Notes: generated by a model not told the origin, from the letters alone. Shown: positions 8,036 to 16,352, counted from the first letter of the stretch. The stretch: DNA of 64,000 nucleotides from Bilifractor sp002394235 (GCF_052118845.1 NZ_JBQKGJ010000010.1:1-64000), one strand, 5' to 3'. Numbers and translations are program-made.

Positions 8036-8184
8036 CGTAGCCGGAGACAGAGATCTGCCGGATTACAAATGCGTAGCCGGAGACAGAAATCTGCCGGATT
8101 ACAAATGCGTAGCCGGAGACAGAAATCTTTCGGATTACGAACCCGTAGCCGGAGATGGAAAGCCGCCGGAACCGGAGTCCGCAG
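8036..8184. repeat. 36-bp tandem repeat, about 4 units, upstream of NUDIX gene
   Basis: Units beginning GTAGCCGGAGACAG recur with period exactly 36 (CCGGAGA at 8041, 8077, 8113 and 8149). Because 36 is a multiple of three, one frame (7992-8189) stays open and would encode a 12-residue repeat (VAGDRNLPDYKC), but the AGGGAG in front of its ATG leaves only about 1 nt spacing. I leave it as non-coding. Confidence 0.9.
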
Positions 8185-8217
8185 GGTAAGGACGCACAGA
8201 GTATGGAGCGGAAGAAT

Positions 8218-8787
8218 ATGGAATATATCGACATCTATAATTCAGACAGAGAGAAAACCGGAAGACAGGTTCCCCGTAAAGCGTACAGATTGCAGCCCGG
8301 TGAATATATGCTGGTTGTGATTGCGTTGGTCGAGCGGTCGGATCACAGATTTCTGATCACGCAGAGGAAGAAGAACAAGAAATGGGCAGCCGGCGACTGG
8401 GAGGTTTCCGGGGGAGGCGTCCGTGCCGGGGAAACGTCGTTTCAGGCGGTGTGCCGTGAGGTGAGAGAGGAGACCGGTCTGGACGTCTCCCAGGCAGATG
8501 GCGGATGCGTATATTCCTATCAGAACACGGATCCGGAGGGCGGTGATAATTATTTCACCGATATTTACCATTTCCACATAGACTTCTCTGAAGAGGATGT
8601 CGTGCCGCAGGAGGAAGAGACAGAAGGATTCCGGGTCGTTCCGTTTGATGAAATCCGCAGAATCGGCGAGTCCGGACACTTCCTTCATTACAGCAGAATC
8701 CTTCAGGCACTGGACGCGGAGAAACGGCATGCGGACGATGACAGTGAGGCTGAGAAAACGTATGCGGATAACCCCCCGGTGAAGTGA
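8218..8787 (+). CDS. NUDIX hydrolase, MutT/IPP-isomerase-like
   Basis: 189 residues from ATG 8218 (MEYIDIYNSDREKTGR), chosen over ATG 8155 and 8203 because GGAG sits 9 nt upstream and the N-terminus matches the family. The NUDIX box is GGVRAGETSFQAVCREVREETGL at about residues 67-89, with G, E, REVREE and G in place. It should hydrolyse a nucleoside diphosphate linked to another moiety; the substrate is unknown. The C-terminus (about 165-189) is charged and low complexity, and its last codons are duplicated downstream. The upstream region is a 36-bp tandem array. Confidence 0.85.
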   Translation: MEYIDIYNSDREKTGRQVPRKAYRLQPGEYMLVVIALVERSDHRFLITQRKKNKKWAAGDWEVSGGGVRAGETSFQAVCREVREETGLDVSQADGGCVYSYQNTDPEGGDNYFTDIYHFHIDFSEEDVVPQEEETEGFRVVPFDEIRRIGESGHFLHYSRILQALDAEKRHADDDSEAEKTYADNPPVK

Positions 8788-8914
8788 AAAACCTGTGCGC
8801 GCGGTAAAGGCAGAGAGGAACCGCATTCGGAGGAAGAAAGGAGCGGGTAAAAACCGGTGAAGTGAAAAACCTGTGCGCGCGGGAAGACAGAGAGGGATCG
8901 CATTCGGAGGGAGA
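8775..8914. repeat. 75-bp direct duplication spanning the NUDIX stop codon
   Basis: The block CCGGTGAAGTGAAAAACCTG…CGCATTCGGAGG at about 8777-8834 recurs at 8852-8909 with period 75. The first copy contains the last codons and TGA of the NUDIX gene, so the second is a non-coding echo of the gene end. A 10-bp duplication (AGGAATAGAA) follows and supplies the next ribosome binding site. Confidence 0.9.
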
Positions 8915-8940
8915 ATGGATAGGAATAGAAAGGAATAGAA

Positions 8941-9552
8941 ATGTGCGGTAATTATGACGCGATGTCTGAGGAGTCCCGAAAGGAATTCCTCACGCTGGAT
9001 CAGGAAAAGCTGATTCACAAATATGAGCTGGAAAGCGATGAGAACTATCTCTTTATAAAGGTGTTGGGACAGGATTATCAGATCAGCCGGCAGCTTGGGA
9101 CGATTACGTGCCGGGGGAGCATGAAGCCGGCGGAGCATGATATCGTCATGGCGATTTACGATGTTTTCTGCTGCTCGGACGTGAATGAAGAATTTCCGGA
9201 GATGGCCGGAAACTGGGAGACGCTGGCGCAGATGGGAGGAATTGTCGGTGCCGGACATGCAAGAAAGCTTCATCAGCCCGATGTGATTCGTCCCTTTGAG
9301 GGAAAAACAGGCGAGATCCGAAAGGCGTGTGAGTCGCTCGGAGGGCTGCCCTGCAAGGGCGGTGATGTGAGTTACCTGCTTCCGGTTTTTCCGTTTCTGA
9401 AGGTCTGGTTCCAGTACTGGGATTCCGATGAGGAGTTCCCGGCAAGCATCCGTTTTCTCTGGGACAAAAATTCTATTAAAATTCTCCATTACGAAATCAT
9501 TTTTTACACGACAAAGTATATTGAAGATAAGATAAAGGAACTGATCAGGTGA
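8941..9552 (+). CDS. DUF3786 family protein
   Basis: 203 residues, soluble, no signal peptide. The N-terminus starts MCGNYDAMSEESRKEF, and the C-terminal half (GGLPCKGGDVSYLLPVFPF, then IRFLWDKNSIKILHYE) has the layout of DUF3786 proteins, which are common in anaerobes and of unknown function. AAGGA lies 7 nt before the ATG. It overlaps the next gene by 4 bp (GTGA), so the two are translationally coupled. Several cysteines are scattered (C2, C59, CC near 76, C139), without a clear metal motif. Confidence 0.65.
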   Translation: MCGNYDAMSEESRKEFLTLDQEKLIHKYELESDENYLFIKVLGQDYQISRQLGTITCRGSMKPAEHDIVMAIYDVFCCSDVNEEFPEMAGNWETLAQMGGIVGAGHARKLHQPDVIRPFEGKTGEIRKACESLGGLPCKGGDVSYLLPVFPFLKVWFQYWDSDEEFPASIRFLWDKNSIKILHYEIIFYTTKYIEDKIKELIR

Positions 9553-10484
9553 GGCATAACAGACTGGATACAATACTAAAGATGGTGCTTGTGGTTGGAA
9601 TTGCACTGATTATCATACTCGGAGGGTACATTCTTATTCAGATTCATGGAGAACGGACTGCTGAGGTGAATGGTAACGGAGGCAGCAGCGCAAAGGAGGA
9701 ATCCGGACCGCAGGTGATCTCCGGATCGGCGTCGCAATCGGTATCGGATACGATGGAAAACAGCGCGGCAGAAGATGCGGAAACGACACCGACAGAGGCA
9801 GCGAAGCCGGACCCTGCCAAGTACAACACGATAGATAACTGGGCGCTCATTCTGGTGAACAGCAGTCATCCTTATCCGAACGGATATACGGCGCAGGTTA
9901 CGACGGTTGATAACGGGCAGGAAACCGATTCAAGATGTGCCGAACAGCTTCAGCAGATGCTGACCGACTGCAGGGCGGCGGGGTACGATCCTCTCGTGGT
10001 TTCCGGGTATCGGACACACAGCCAGCAGATTCTGGATTTCGAGAGCATGACAAACGTGTATGTCAGCGGCGGATACTCCGAGGAAGACGCACGAGCCATG
10101 GCGGCGGAGAGCGTTGCAGTTCCGGGAACAAGTGAGCACGAAACAGCGTTGGCGGCGGATATCGGATGTGAGCACAACACTGCGATCGACAGCTCTCAGG
10201 ATCAGGAAGAGGTTCAGAAGTGGCTTCATGAAAATTGCTGGAAATATGGCTATGTACTCCGGTATCCGGAGGGAAAACAGGACATCACGAAGATTGTCTA
10301 TGAATCCTGGCATTACAGATATGTCGGGATGACCGCGGCAAAGGTTATGTATGATGAAAATCTCTGCCTGGAGGAGTATCTTAAGAAATACGTAGAGCCT
10401 TATACAAGTCTGGAAGAATTGGATCGTCAGGCGATGAAGACGCTGGGACTTACCTATACAGGCAGCGCGTCGGCGGATTCATAA
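9549..10484 (+). CDS. D-alanyl-D-alanine carboxypeptidase, VanY family, membrane-anchored
   Basis: 311 residues from GTG 9549, which overlaps the upstream TGA; AAAGGA is 9 nt upstream. A membrane segment covers residues 10-33, then a Ser/Ala/Glu-rich linker to about 95. The Peptidase_M15B domain lies at about 95-275 with SGYRTHSQQ, PGTSEHETALAADIG (zinc His and Asp) and SWHYRYVG (third zinc ligand). It trims the terminal D-Ala from muropeptides outside the cell. No van resistance genes or two-component system are next to it, so this is a housekeeping wall enzyme, not evidence of vancomycin resistance. Confidence 0.9.
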   Translation: MRHNRLDTILKMVLVVGIALIIILGGYILIQIHGERTAEVNGNGGSSAKEESGPQVISGSASQSVSDTMENSAAEDAETTPTEAAKPDPAKYNTIDNWALILVNSSHPYPNGYTAQVTTVDNGQETDSRCAEQLQQMLTDCRAAGYDPLVVSGYRTHSQQILDFESMTNVYVSGGYSEEDARAMAAESVAVPGTSEHETALAADIGCEHNTAIDSSQDQEEVQKWLHENCWKYGYVLRYPEGKQDITKIVYESWHYRYVGMTAAKVMYDENLCLEEYLKKYVEPYTSLEELDRQAMKTLGLTYTGSASADS

Positions 10485-10520
10485 GTACGAGCGGTATGAC
10501 ACTTATTAGAGGATGAAGGT

Positions 10521-11135
10521 ATGGACAAATTTTTTAATATGGACGGACCGGTCATGAGAGGATTGACCAGAGTGTTTGATCTGGTACTTTTGAATCTTCT
10601 GACGGTGCTGTGCAGCATTCCGCTGATCACCATCGGGGCTTCTCTTGCGGCGATGCACAGTGTTCTTCTGAAGATGGTCCGGAACGAGGAATCCTACATT
10701 ATTAAATCCTTTTTCAGAGCGTTTAAGGAGAATTTCAAACAGGCGACCGGGATGTGGGCACTCGATCTGTTTTTTGGAGGGCTGATTGCGCTGGAATGGA
10801 CGATGCTGAAATCATTCGGGTATGATCAGATGATTTTTCGTGTAATCATTGCCGGGCTGACGCTGCTTCTTCTGGCGCATATGTCCTACAGTTTTGTCCT
10901 GATCGCCCGGTTTGAAAATACGTTTGGACAGATATTCCGCAATGCGGCGGCACTGGCTGTCGGATATCTGCCGAGGACGCTGGGTATGGTGGCAATTCAT
11001 GCGGCCTGGCTCTACGTGATCTGGAGAGTTGGTTTCCGGATCGGATTTCTGGTTATCCTCATCGGCTTCACACTTCCGGGTTTCGCGTGCGCGTACTTGT
11101 ACACACCGGTTCTGAAAAAATTGGAAAACGGCTAA
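10521..11135 (+). CDS. YesL/DUF624 family membrane protein
   Basis: 204 residues with about five hydrophobic segments (around 20-45, 75-95, 103-125, 140-165 and 172-195). The N-terminus MDKFFNMDGPVMRGLTRVFDLVLLNLL is typical of the YesL family, often found near carbohydrate ABC transporters. No such transporter is adjacent here. The molecular role is unknown. AGGATGAAGGT precedes the ATG. Confidence 0.8.
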   Translation: MDKFFNMDGPVMRGLTRVFDLVLLNLLTVLCSIPLITIGASLAAMHSVLLKMVRNEESYIIKSFFRAFKENFKQATGMWALDLFFGGLIALEWTMLKSFGYDQMIFRVIIAGLTLLLLAHMSYSFVLIARFENTFGQIFRNAAALAVGYLPRTLGMVAIHAAWLYVIWRVGFRIGFLVILIGFTLPGFACAYLYTPVLKKLENG

Positions 11136-11195
11136 CAGATTATTTGTTTCGGCTATTTTTTCCTCTTCATCGCGTTGTAGGATAGCTTGTCAGAC

Positions 11196-11356
11196 ATCGG
11201 AGTGGAAGGACGTTCTGTTTCAGAGACAGTAGCGGAAAGGAGCGCCCTGCTTCAGAGACAGTATCGGAAGGACGTTCTGTTTCAGAGACAGTAGCGAAAA
11301 GGGGCGCGTTGCTTCAGAGACAGTAGCGAAAAGGGGCGCGCTGCTTCAGACATAAA
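11196..11356. repeat. About 31-bp tandem repeat, 5 units, upstream of K+ transporter
   Basis: CAGAGACAGTAGCG-containing units start at 11221, 11253, 11283 and 11314, with a decayed end unit at 11347. The array runs almost into the next gene. Confidence 0.85.
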
Positions 11357-11395
11357 AGTGGAATGACCGCTCTGCTGAGGAGGAGACTGAGAAAA

Positions 11396-12799
11396 ATGGG
11401 TGAGGGTATACGTCACTATGATATGGAAGACAGTGAGTCGCTGTCTGCAAAGCTGGGAAGATTCTGGAACATGCTTACACCGACGCAGATCATACCGGTC
11501 GGCTTTGTCCTTGTGATTCTGGTTGGTGCGTTTCTGCTTTGGCTGCCGATATCGTCGAAGACCGGTGCCAGGATACCGTTTTCGGACTGCTTTTTTACGG
11601 CAACATCGGCAACCTGTGTGACGGGCCTTATCCGGTTTGATACATTTAGCACCTGGACGTTTTTCGGACAGCTTGTCCTGGTGATCCTGATGGAGATCGG
11701 AGGCGTCGGATTCATGACCTTTGCCATTGTGATGATGATGGCGGCCCGTCAGAAGATCGGACTTCATTCCAGAAGGCTGCAGCAGGACTCGATTGCGGCG
11801 CCTGCCGTCGGCGGAATCGTGCGCATCACCCAGTTTGTGGTAAAGGGAACAGCGATTGTGGAAGGAACCGGAGCTGCGCTTCTTTCCATTTATTTTGTGC
11901 CGAGGCAGGGATTCTGGGACGGCATATGGAGCAGTATCTTTCATTCGGTTTCGGCGTTTTGCAATGCCGGTTTCGATCTTATGGGAAGGTACACGCCGAA
12001 TTCCTCACTGGCCATGTGTGAGAGCAACTGGTACGTTGTGATCATTATTATGGCCTTAATCAGTCTCGGCGGCTTCGGATTCCTGGTGTGGAGGGATCTG
12101 ATTGATCACAGATTTCATTTCAGAAATCTTGCGCTGCAGAGCAAAATCGTTCTTACGACATCCGCAATTCTGACCTTCGGGGGAGCCATCGGAATTTTTC
12201 TTCTGGAGATTGGCAATCCGGATTTTGAGTCCATGTCTGTGAGTGGAAAAATCGCAGGCAGTCTGTTTCAGTCTGTGACCTGCAGAACGGCAGGTTTTTC
12301 CACGATGAATCTCGGCGCGATGTCGACAGCGGCTCAGTTTCTGATGATCATGCTGATGCTGTCCGGTGGTTCACCGGGCTCTACTGCCGGCGGTATGAAG
12401 ACCACAACGGTGGCAGTGCTTTTCCTGAGTGTCAGGACGACCGGAAAGCGGAGGAAGAAAGTGGAGGCTTTCCATCGCTCCGTAGATCCCGAGACAATCA
12501 GTACAGCGGCGACGGTAGCGATTTTGTATATTTTCAGTGCGATAGCTGTCGCTATGATCATCTCCTCAGTGGAAAGGGGCGTAGATTTTCAGACGGCGTT
12601 TTTCGAATCGGCATCCGCGGTGGCAACAGTGGGATCCACCCTTGGCATTACGCCCAGGCTCGGCATGCTGTCAAAGCTGCTGCTGTGTGTGCTGATGATC
12701 TTCGGCCGCAGCGGAACGGTGACGGTGCTGACCGCGATGACAAGAAGAGACCGGAGAGTGGCATCAAGATATCCGGCGGAAGAAATATCCATCGGCTGA
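11396..12799 (+). CDS. Potassium uptake membrane subunit, TrkH/KtrB family
   Basis: 467 residues from ATG 11396, preferred over 11363 because GAGGAGGAG ends 10 nt upstream. It has the four pore-loop repeats of the SKT family, visible as TSATCVTGL, SVSAFCNAGF, QSVTCRTAGFS and ESASAVATVGSTLG, each with the filter Gly. The GGSPGSTAGGMKTTT segment lies in the M3 region. It forms the K+-translocating dimer of a Ktr-type system with the cytoplasmic RCK ring encoded at 13097. A second, Trk-type system is at 48620-51687. Confidence 0.9.
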   Translation: MGEGIRHYDMEDSESLSAKLGRFWNMLTPTQIIPVGFVLVILVGAFLLWLPISSKTGARIPFSDCFFTATSATCVTGLIRFDTFSTWTFFGQLVLVILMEIGGVGFMTFAIVMMMAARQKIGLHSRRLQQDSIAAPAVGGIVRITQFVVKGTAIVEGTGAALLSIYFVPRQGFWDGIWSSIFHSVSAFCNAGFDLMGRYTPNSSLAMCESNWYVVIIIMALISLGGFGFLVWRDLIDHRFHFRNLALQSKIVLTTSAILTFGGAIGIFLLEIGNPDFESMSVSGKIAGSLFQSVTCRTAGFSTMNLGAMSTAAQFLMIMLMLSGGSPGSTAGGMKTTTVAVLFLSVRTTGKRRKKVEAFHRSVDPETISTAATVAILYIFSAIAVAMIISSVERGVDFQTAFFESASAVATVGSTLGITPRLGMLSKLLLCVLMIFGRSGTVTVLTAMTRRDRRVASRYPAEEISIG

Positions 12800-12821
12800 T
12801 CCGTTTTTCGGGGTTGAGACA

Positions 12822-12975
12822 GTCCGCTTGCGGGGCTAATGTAGATTGCTGCCCGTCTGGCCGGGGGAATGCGGTTTTGTGGCCCCGCTTGCGGAGAGTA
12901 ATGCATTATGAGCCCCGCTTGCGATGAACTATGCATTTTGAGCTAGGCTCGTGGTGAAGTAACACAGCTTGTGGC
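12822..12975. repeat. Degenerate repeats between the two Ktr genes
   Basis: Imperfect copies of CCCCGCTTGCG…ATGCATTNTGAGC occur at about 12885-12945, plus weaker copies either side. No gene is supported in 12800-13096. Confidence 0.5.
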
Positions 12976-13096
12976 AAGGTTATCGTATAGGGCTGTAAAT
13001 GGCCTTTACAATAAGGAGATCGGCCTGTAATTGTTGTAATATATTGCGTGACGCAGGAAGGCGGGGAGGATCCCGCAGACAGAAGGAGCAGAGGCA

Positions 13097-13750
13097 ATGA
13101 AGAATGTGCTGATTATAGGACTCGGACGCTTTGGCAGACATATGGCAATACGGCTGCAGGATCTGGGAAATAACGTGATGGCTGTTGAGGAAGATGAAGA
13201 GACGGCAAATGATGTGGTAGACAGAATCCCCAACATCCAGATTGCGGATGCCACCAATCCGCAGGTGATCAAGTCGCTCGGGATCAATGATTTCGATCTG
13301 TGTGTGGTCACGATCGAGGAAGATTTTCAGGCGGCACTTGTTGTTACCTACCTTCTTCATGAGGCAGGTGCAAAATATATCATAGCGAGAGCGGCGAGGG
13401 ATATGTACCGCAAACTTCTTCTGCATAACGGTGCAGATTACGTCGTGTATACGGAAAGAGATGAAGCGGAGAAGCTGGCAGTCCGGTTCGGCGCGAGAAA
13501 TGTTTTTGATTACAATGAGCTTAGCAAAAATCTTGGCATCTATGAGATTGCCGTTCCTTCAGCCTGGGTCGGAGAGAGCATTCTGGACCTGAAGGTAAGA
13601 TCGGAGTATGGCGTCGAAATTCTTGCCTTTCAGCTGGGAGGCGACGTCGAGCAGATTCTCGACCCGGATTTTGTGTTTGAGAAGGATATGCATCTCTACG
13701 TGATCGGAGCTCCGGATGCCATCCGCAGGATTACAAGAAACAAGGCGTGA
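13097..13750 (+). CDS. ktrA: K+ uptake regulatory subunit, KtrA/TrkA family (single RCK)
   Basis: 217 residues. The RCK_N Rossmann domain is at 1-125 (IIGLGRFGRHMAIRL nucleotide-binding loop, VEEDEETANDV acidic strand end). The RCK_C domain is at about 135-217, which in KtrA proteins can bind c-di-AMP. The length and the single RCK mark it as Ktr-type rather than the double-RCK TrkA at 48620. AAGGAG is 8 nt before the ATG. It gates the membrane subunit encoded 300 bp upstream. Confidence 0.92.
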   Translation: MKNVLIIGLGRFGRHMAIRLQDLGNNVMAVEEDEETANDVVDRIPNIQIADATNPQVIKSLGINDFDLCVVTIEEDFQAALVVTYLLHEAGAKYIIARAARDMYRKLLLHNGADYVVYTERDEAEKLAVRFGARNVFDYNELSKNLGIYEIAVPSAWVGESILDLKVRSEYGVEILAFQLGGDVEQILDPDFVFEKDMHLYVIGAPDAIRRITRNKA

Positions 13751-13784
13751 ATTCCGGGGATAGCCGTGGATAATCGTCACTGAC

Positions 13785-13825
13785 AAGAGCCGGCGGTGCC
13801 GCAATCATGCGGTGCCGCCGGCTCT
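13785..13825 (+). terminator. Strong GC hairpin after ktrA
   Basis: AGAGCCGGCGGTGCCGCA pairs with TGCGGTGCCGCCGGCTCT (18 bp, a few G-U). There is no T tract behind it, so it may terminate weakly or only protect the 3' end. Confidence 0.6.
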
Positions 13826-13931
13826 GCGTGCATATCGGTTCTTACTCTGATGCGCTGCTTTTTTGCTTTGATGGGCATCCTTTTTGCCTTTTACTCATAG
13901 GTTTTCGTTCGATTGCTTAACGTTTAATGGA

Positions 13932-13984
13932 CAAAAATAAGAAGCGCCGTCCCCGGTATCCTTTCGATACCAAAAACAGCGCTT
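13932..13984 (-). terminator. Intrinsic terminator of tRNA-Lys
   Basis: On the minus strand AAGCGCTGT pairs with ACGGCGCTT around an inner GGTATC-GAAA-GGATACC hairpin, followed by CTTATTTTT. It begins 6 bp past the tRNA 3' end. Confidence 0.85.
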
Positions 13985-13990
13985 CATAAG

Positions 13991-14063
13991 TGCGCCATCA
14001 GGGACTCGAACCCTGGACAAATAGATTAAGAGTCTACTGCTCTACCAACTGAGCTAATGGCGC
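13991..14063 (-). tRNA. tRNA-Lys (anticodon CTT)
   Basis: Minus-strand cloverleaf of 73 nt. The acceptor stem is GCGCCAT/ATGGCGC, the D arm GCTC-AGTTGGTA-GAGC, and the anticodon stem GTAGA/TCTAT with loop CTCTTAA giving anticodon CTT. The T arm is CAGGG-TTCGAGT-CCCTG and the discriminator is A. CCA is not encoded. It decodes AAG. Confidence 0.97.
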
Positions 14064-14477
14064 TTGATTTGTATTGAATTTGTGTTGCTGTTCCGTAACA
14101 ACGAAGATGATTATACGTTACCTCTGAGAAAAAATCAACCCCTTTTTTAAATTTTTTTGAAAAAATTTTAGCACCAAAATTTTAGCACAGTCAGAAGCTT
14201 TGAACGTGCTTTTTTTCAGGTCTGCAGAAGATCCGGAATTTTCGGGTGCGTTTGGCAGAGAGGCTGCGCATTGTAAGCTGCGCACGCCCGCATTATGCAG
14301 GGAGTTCCCTGGTAAGTTTGGCAGGAAAGGGCAGTCCTGATAAATTCCTGGACGAATGGATGCCATTCATGAACCGGGGTGTCGGATGTCAAGCATGAAC
14401 CGGGGATGTCGGATTGTGAATCTCAGAGTTATGTGTTATAAAAGGAGATGTACGATAAAAGGAAGAGAGGAATGGCC
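14064..14477. other. Gene-free interval
   Basis: This holds the tRNA promoter region (minus strand, AT-rich 14100-14190) and the leader of the small Cys-rich gene. Two short repeats of CATGAACCGGGG and GTCGGAT occur near 14368-14412. I see no supportable gene. Confidence 0.6.
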
Positions 14478-14693
14478 ATGAAATCGATTTTAATCAAGGA
14501 TACGACACGTGAGGAAAGAATTCGGATTGTGAATCAGGCACTTTCAGTCTGCGGGCAGACCTGTGAGTTCTGCAACGGCTGTGACAACCTGGGAGGCGGG
14601 GATGTAGATGCGTTTTATCGGCCGTATATCGAAGGAGAAAAGGAAATCAGTGAATTGAATGCCGCCTACCAGGGCGGGAGAGTTAAGGGGTGA
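14478..14693 (+). CDS. Small Cys-rich protein of unknown function, paralogue A
   Basis: 71 residues from ATG 14478 (GAGAGG 7 nt upstream; upstream in-frame starts at 14448 and 14472 are weaker). It begins MKSILIKDTTREERIRIVNQ and then has a cluster CGQTCEFCNGC (four cysteines, CxxxCxxCxxC), followed by a conserved FYRPYIEGEKEISELNAAY segment. It looks like a small metal-binding (Zn or Fe-S) protein. The next gene is a clear paralogue, 5 bp downstream. I do not recognise a named family. Confidence 0.7.
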   Translation: MKSILIKDTTREERIRIVNQALSVCGQTCEFCNGCDNLGGGDVDAFYRPYIEGEKEISELNAAYQGGRVKG

Positions 14694-14698
14694 ATGCG

Positions 14699-14890
14699 AT
14701 GCCGCCGGAAATTCATAATTCCACGAGAGAGGAAAGAGAGGCCTTCATTCGGGAAAAATTCAAATGCATCAGTGACTGTGACAGCTGCGGAATCTGTCTT
14801 GTGTATCATGGGAAGGATCCAGTGCTTGTGTATAAAGACTATATCGACGGAAATGCGGAATATCTGGATATCGCTCGGAAATACCGATAG
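14699..14890 (+). CDS. Small Cys-rich protein of unknown function, paralogue B
   Basis: 63 residues from ATG 14699, with AAGGGG 9 nt upstream inside the previous gene's end; a GTG at 14690 has no room for a ribosome binding site. It shares the pattern STREEREAFIREKF, then CISDCDSCGIC (CxxxCxxCxxC) and VYKDYIDGNAEYLDIARKY with paralogue A. The tandem arrangement implies local duplication and possibly a heterodimer. Confidence 0.7.
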   Translation: MPPEIHNSTREEREAFIREKFKCISDCDSCGICLVYHGKDPVLVYKDYIDGNAEYLDIARKYR

Positions 14891-15043
14891 TCGCTGTTTT
14901 ATCGTTTGTGTGTGGAATTTGTTGGAAAATGGGTACAGAGATCCCCGGTATGGGCGGAAGAATGCTATTTGTGGAACCGGTACAGAAGTTCCTGGAATGA
15001 ACGACAGATATTTATTTGAGGGAATCGGAGCGTATACAGGCAG

Positions 15044-15868
15044 ATGGTGACAGAAATCTCGGATGACTTTGACCTGAAGAAGATAGCGGACAGCGGGCAG
15101 TGCTTTCGATGGACAGAGACAGAAGACGGTTATGAGATCATAGCCGGCAGTCACTGGGTGCGGATTCGGGAACAAGATCGTGGGAAAGAAGTGAATAGAC
15201 ATCGTCTTGAGCTAACCTGTTCCAGGGAAGAGTTTGAGACATTCTGGAGGCAGTATTTTGATCTGGGGCTGGATTATTCGTCGGTTCGTCGAAGGATAGA
15301 TCCGGAGAAGGACCCCTATCTGTATCGGGCTTCTGCCTGCGGGAAAGGAATCCGCATCCTCAACCAGGACCCGTGGGAGACGTTGATTACGTTTATTGTT
15401 TCTCAGAGAAAGAACATCCCGGCCATTCGTCTTTCCGTGGATAAGCTGTGCAGAATAGCCGGAACACGGCTGGCGGAGGAACGATATTCCTTCCCGGGAC
15501 CGGAACAGCTGTGTTCGCTTTCTGGGGAACAGCTAGCAGAGTGCGGTCTTGGATATCGGGCAAAGTATGTGCACAGAGCTGCAGAAGATGCCGCGGATGG
15601 CAGGATAGATTTCGGCAGGCTGAAAGGGCTTCCGGACGAAGAGCTGAAGGAAGAGCTGATGGCACTCTATGGCGTTGGAATTAAGGTGGCGAATTGCGTG
15701 ATGCTGTTTGGCTTTCACCGACTGGATTCCTTTCCGGAGGACGTCTGGATTCTGAGACTTCTGGAGGAAGAGTATCCGGGAGGATTTGCTTTCGATGCAT
15801 ATAAGCCGTACAACGGGATCATGCAGCAGTATCTGTTCTGGTATCGCCGGACAGTGCAGAAAAAATAA
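15044..15868 (+). CDS. ogg: 8-oxoguanine DNA glycosylase/AP lyase
   Basis: 274 residues. The OGG_N domain is at about 5-110 (SGQCFRW near residue 17) and the HhH-GPD domain at about 115-270. The hairpin-helix-hairpin LYGVGIKVANCVMLFGF contains Lys214, the Schiff-base residue, and Asp233 lies in SFPEDVWI, matching the Lys/Asp pair of OGG1. It removes 8-oxoG from DNA. The ribosome binding site is weak (GGAG 13 nt upstream), and 153 bp separate it from the Cys-rich pair. Confidence 0.92.
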   Translation: MVTEISDDFDLKKIADSGQCFRWTETEDGYEIIAGSHWVRIREQDRGKEVNRHRLELTCSREEFETFWRQYFDLGLDYSSVRRRIDPEKDPYLYRASACGKGIRILNQDPWETLITFIVSQRKNIPAIRLSVDKLCRIAGTRLAEERYSFPGPEQLCSLSGEQLAECGLGYRAKYVHRAAEDAADGRIDFGRLKGLPDEELKEELMALYGVGIKVANCVMLFGFHRLDSFPEDVWILRLLEEEYPGGFAFDAYKPYNGIMQQYLFWYRRTVQKK

Positions 15869-15869
15869 A

Positions 15870-16352
15870 TGCTCATACCTGTTGCCTTCGAAATCGCATA
15901 CAGTCTCTTACACACGCTTCGCGGCAGGCGGCCTGTCTGCGTTTTCGAAGAGCTGTTATGTTGCTAACTGTATAAGTCCCCGCGTCACTTCGCTGCTTCG
16001 CAGCTTTCGTGCCGCTAACAGGTATGGGCATTCCCGCGTTGCTTCGCACCGCTCCATGCTCATACCTGTTGTCGTCGCTAATGTTCTTGCCCACCGGTGA
16101 GCAAGCTCCCCGTGGGCCAAGAACATTGCGACTGGACTTATACAGTAAGCCTCATATGATAAGTCGTGCTACAAACTGTATAAGCTACGGATTGCTCCGT
16201 GCTTCGCACTCCCGCAATCCTACAGGTATTCGGATTTCGCGCGTTCGCGCTTCATCCTCATACCTGTTGCCTTCGAAATTACATACAGTCTCTTACACAC
16301 GCTTCGCGTGCGACGATCCTGTCTGCGTTTTCGAAGAGCTTATACAGTATGT
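15870..16352. repeat. Mosaic of three large stem-loop elements with shared boundary motifs
   Basis: Stem-loops 1 and 3 start CTTCGAAA and end TTTTCGAAG, with about 18-bp imperfect arms and a shared loop segment CAGTCTCTTACACACGCTTC (15889-15955 and about 16270-16337). Stem-loop 2 pairs AATGTTCTTGCCCAC with GTGGGCCAAGAACATT (16080-16128). CTCATACCTGTTG precedes each one. AACTGTATAAG or CTTATACAG follows each. Inverted AACAGGTATGGG and TACAGGTATTCGG lie between them. There are no ORFs with ribosome binding sites. The interval 16360-16522 has nothing supportable. Confidence 0.75.

Noticed and set aside
8036..8184. CRISPR array
   Set aside because: Tandem units without unique spacers.
8242..9606. 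454-codon open frame on the minus strand
   Set aside because: It lies wholly over the NUDIX and DUF3786 genes, which have good ribosome binding sites and family motifs; its translation is low-complexity Arg/Leu/Pro-rich and matches no family.
9549..10484. Vancomycin resistance determinant
   Set aside because: VanY-like enzymes are common wall hydrolases; no vanHAX or vanRS is present.
15870..16352. Integron attC array
   Set aside because: The hairpins lack the GTTRRRY core sites and there are no cassette ORFs or integrase.
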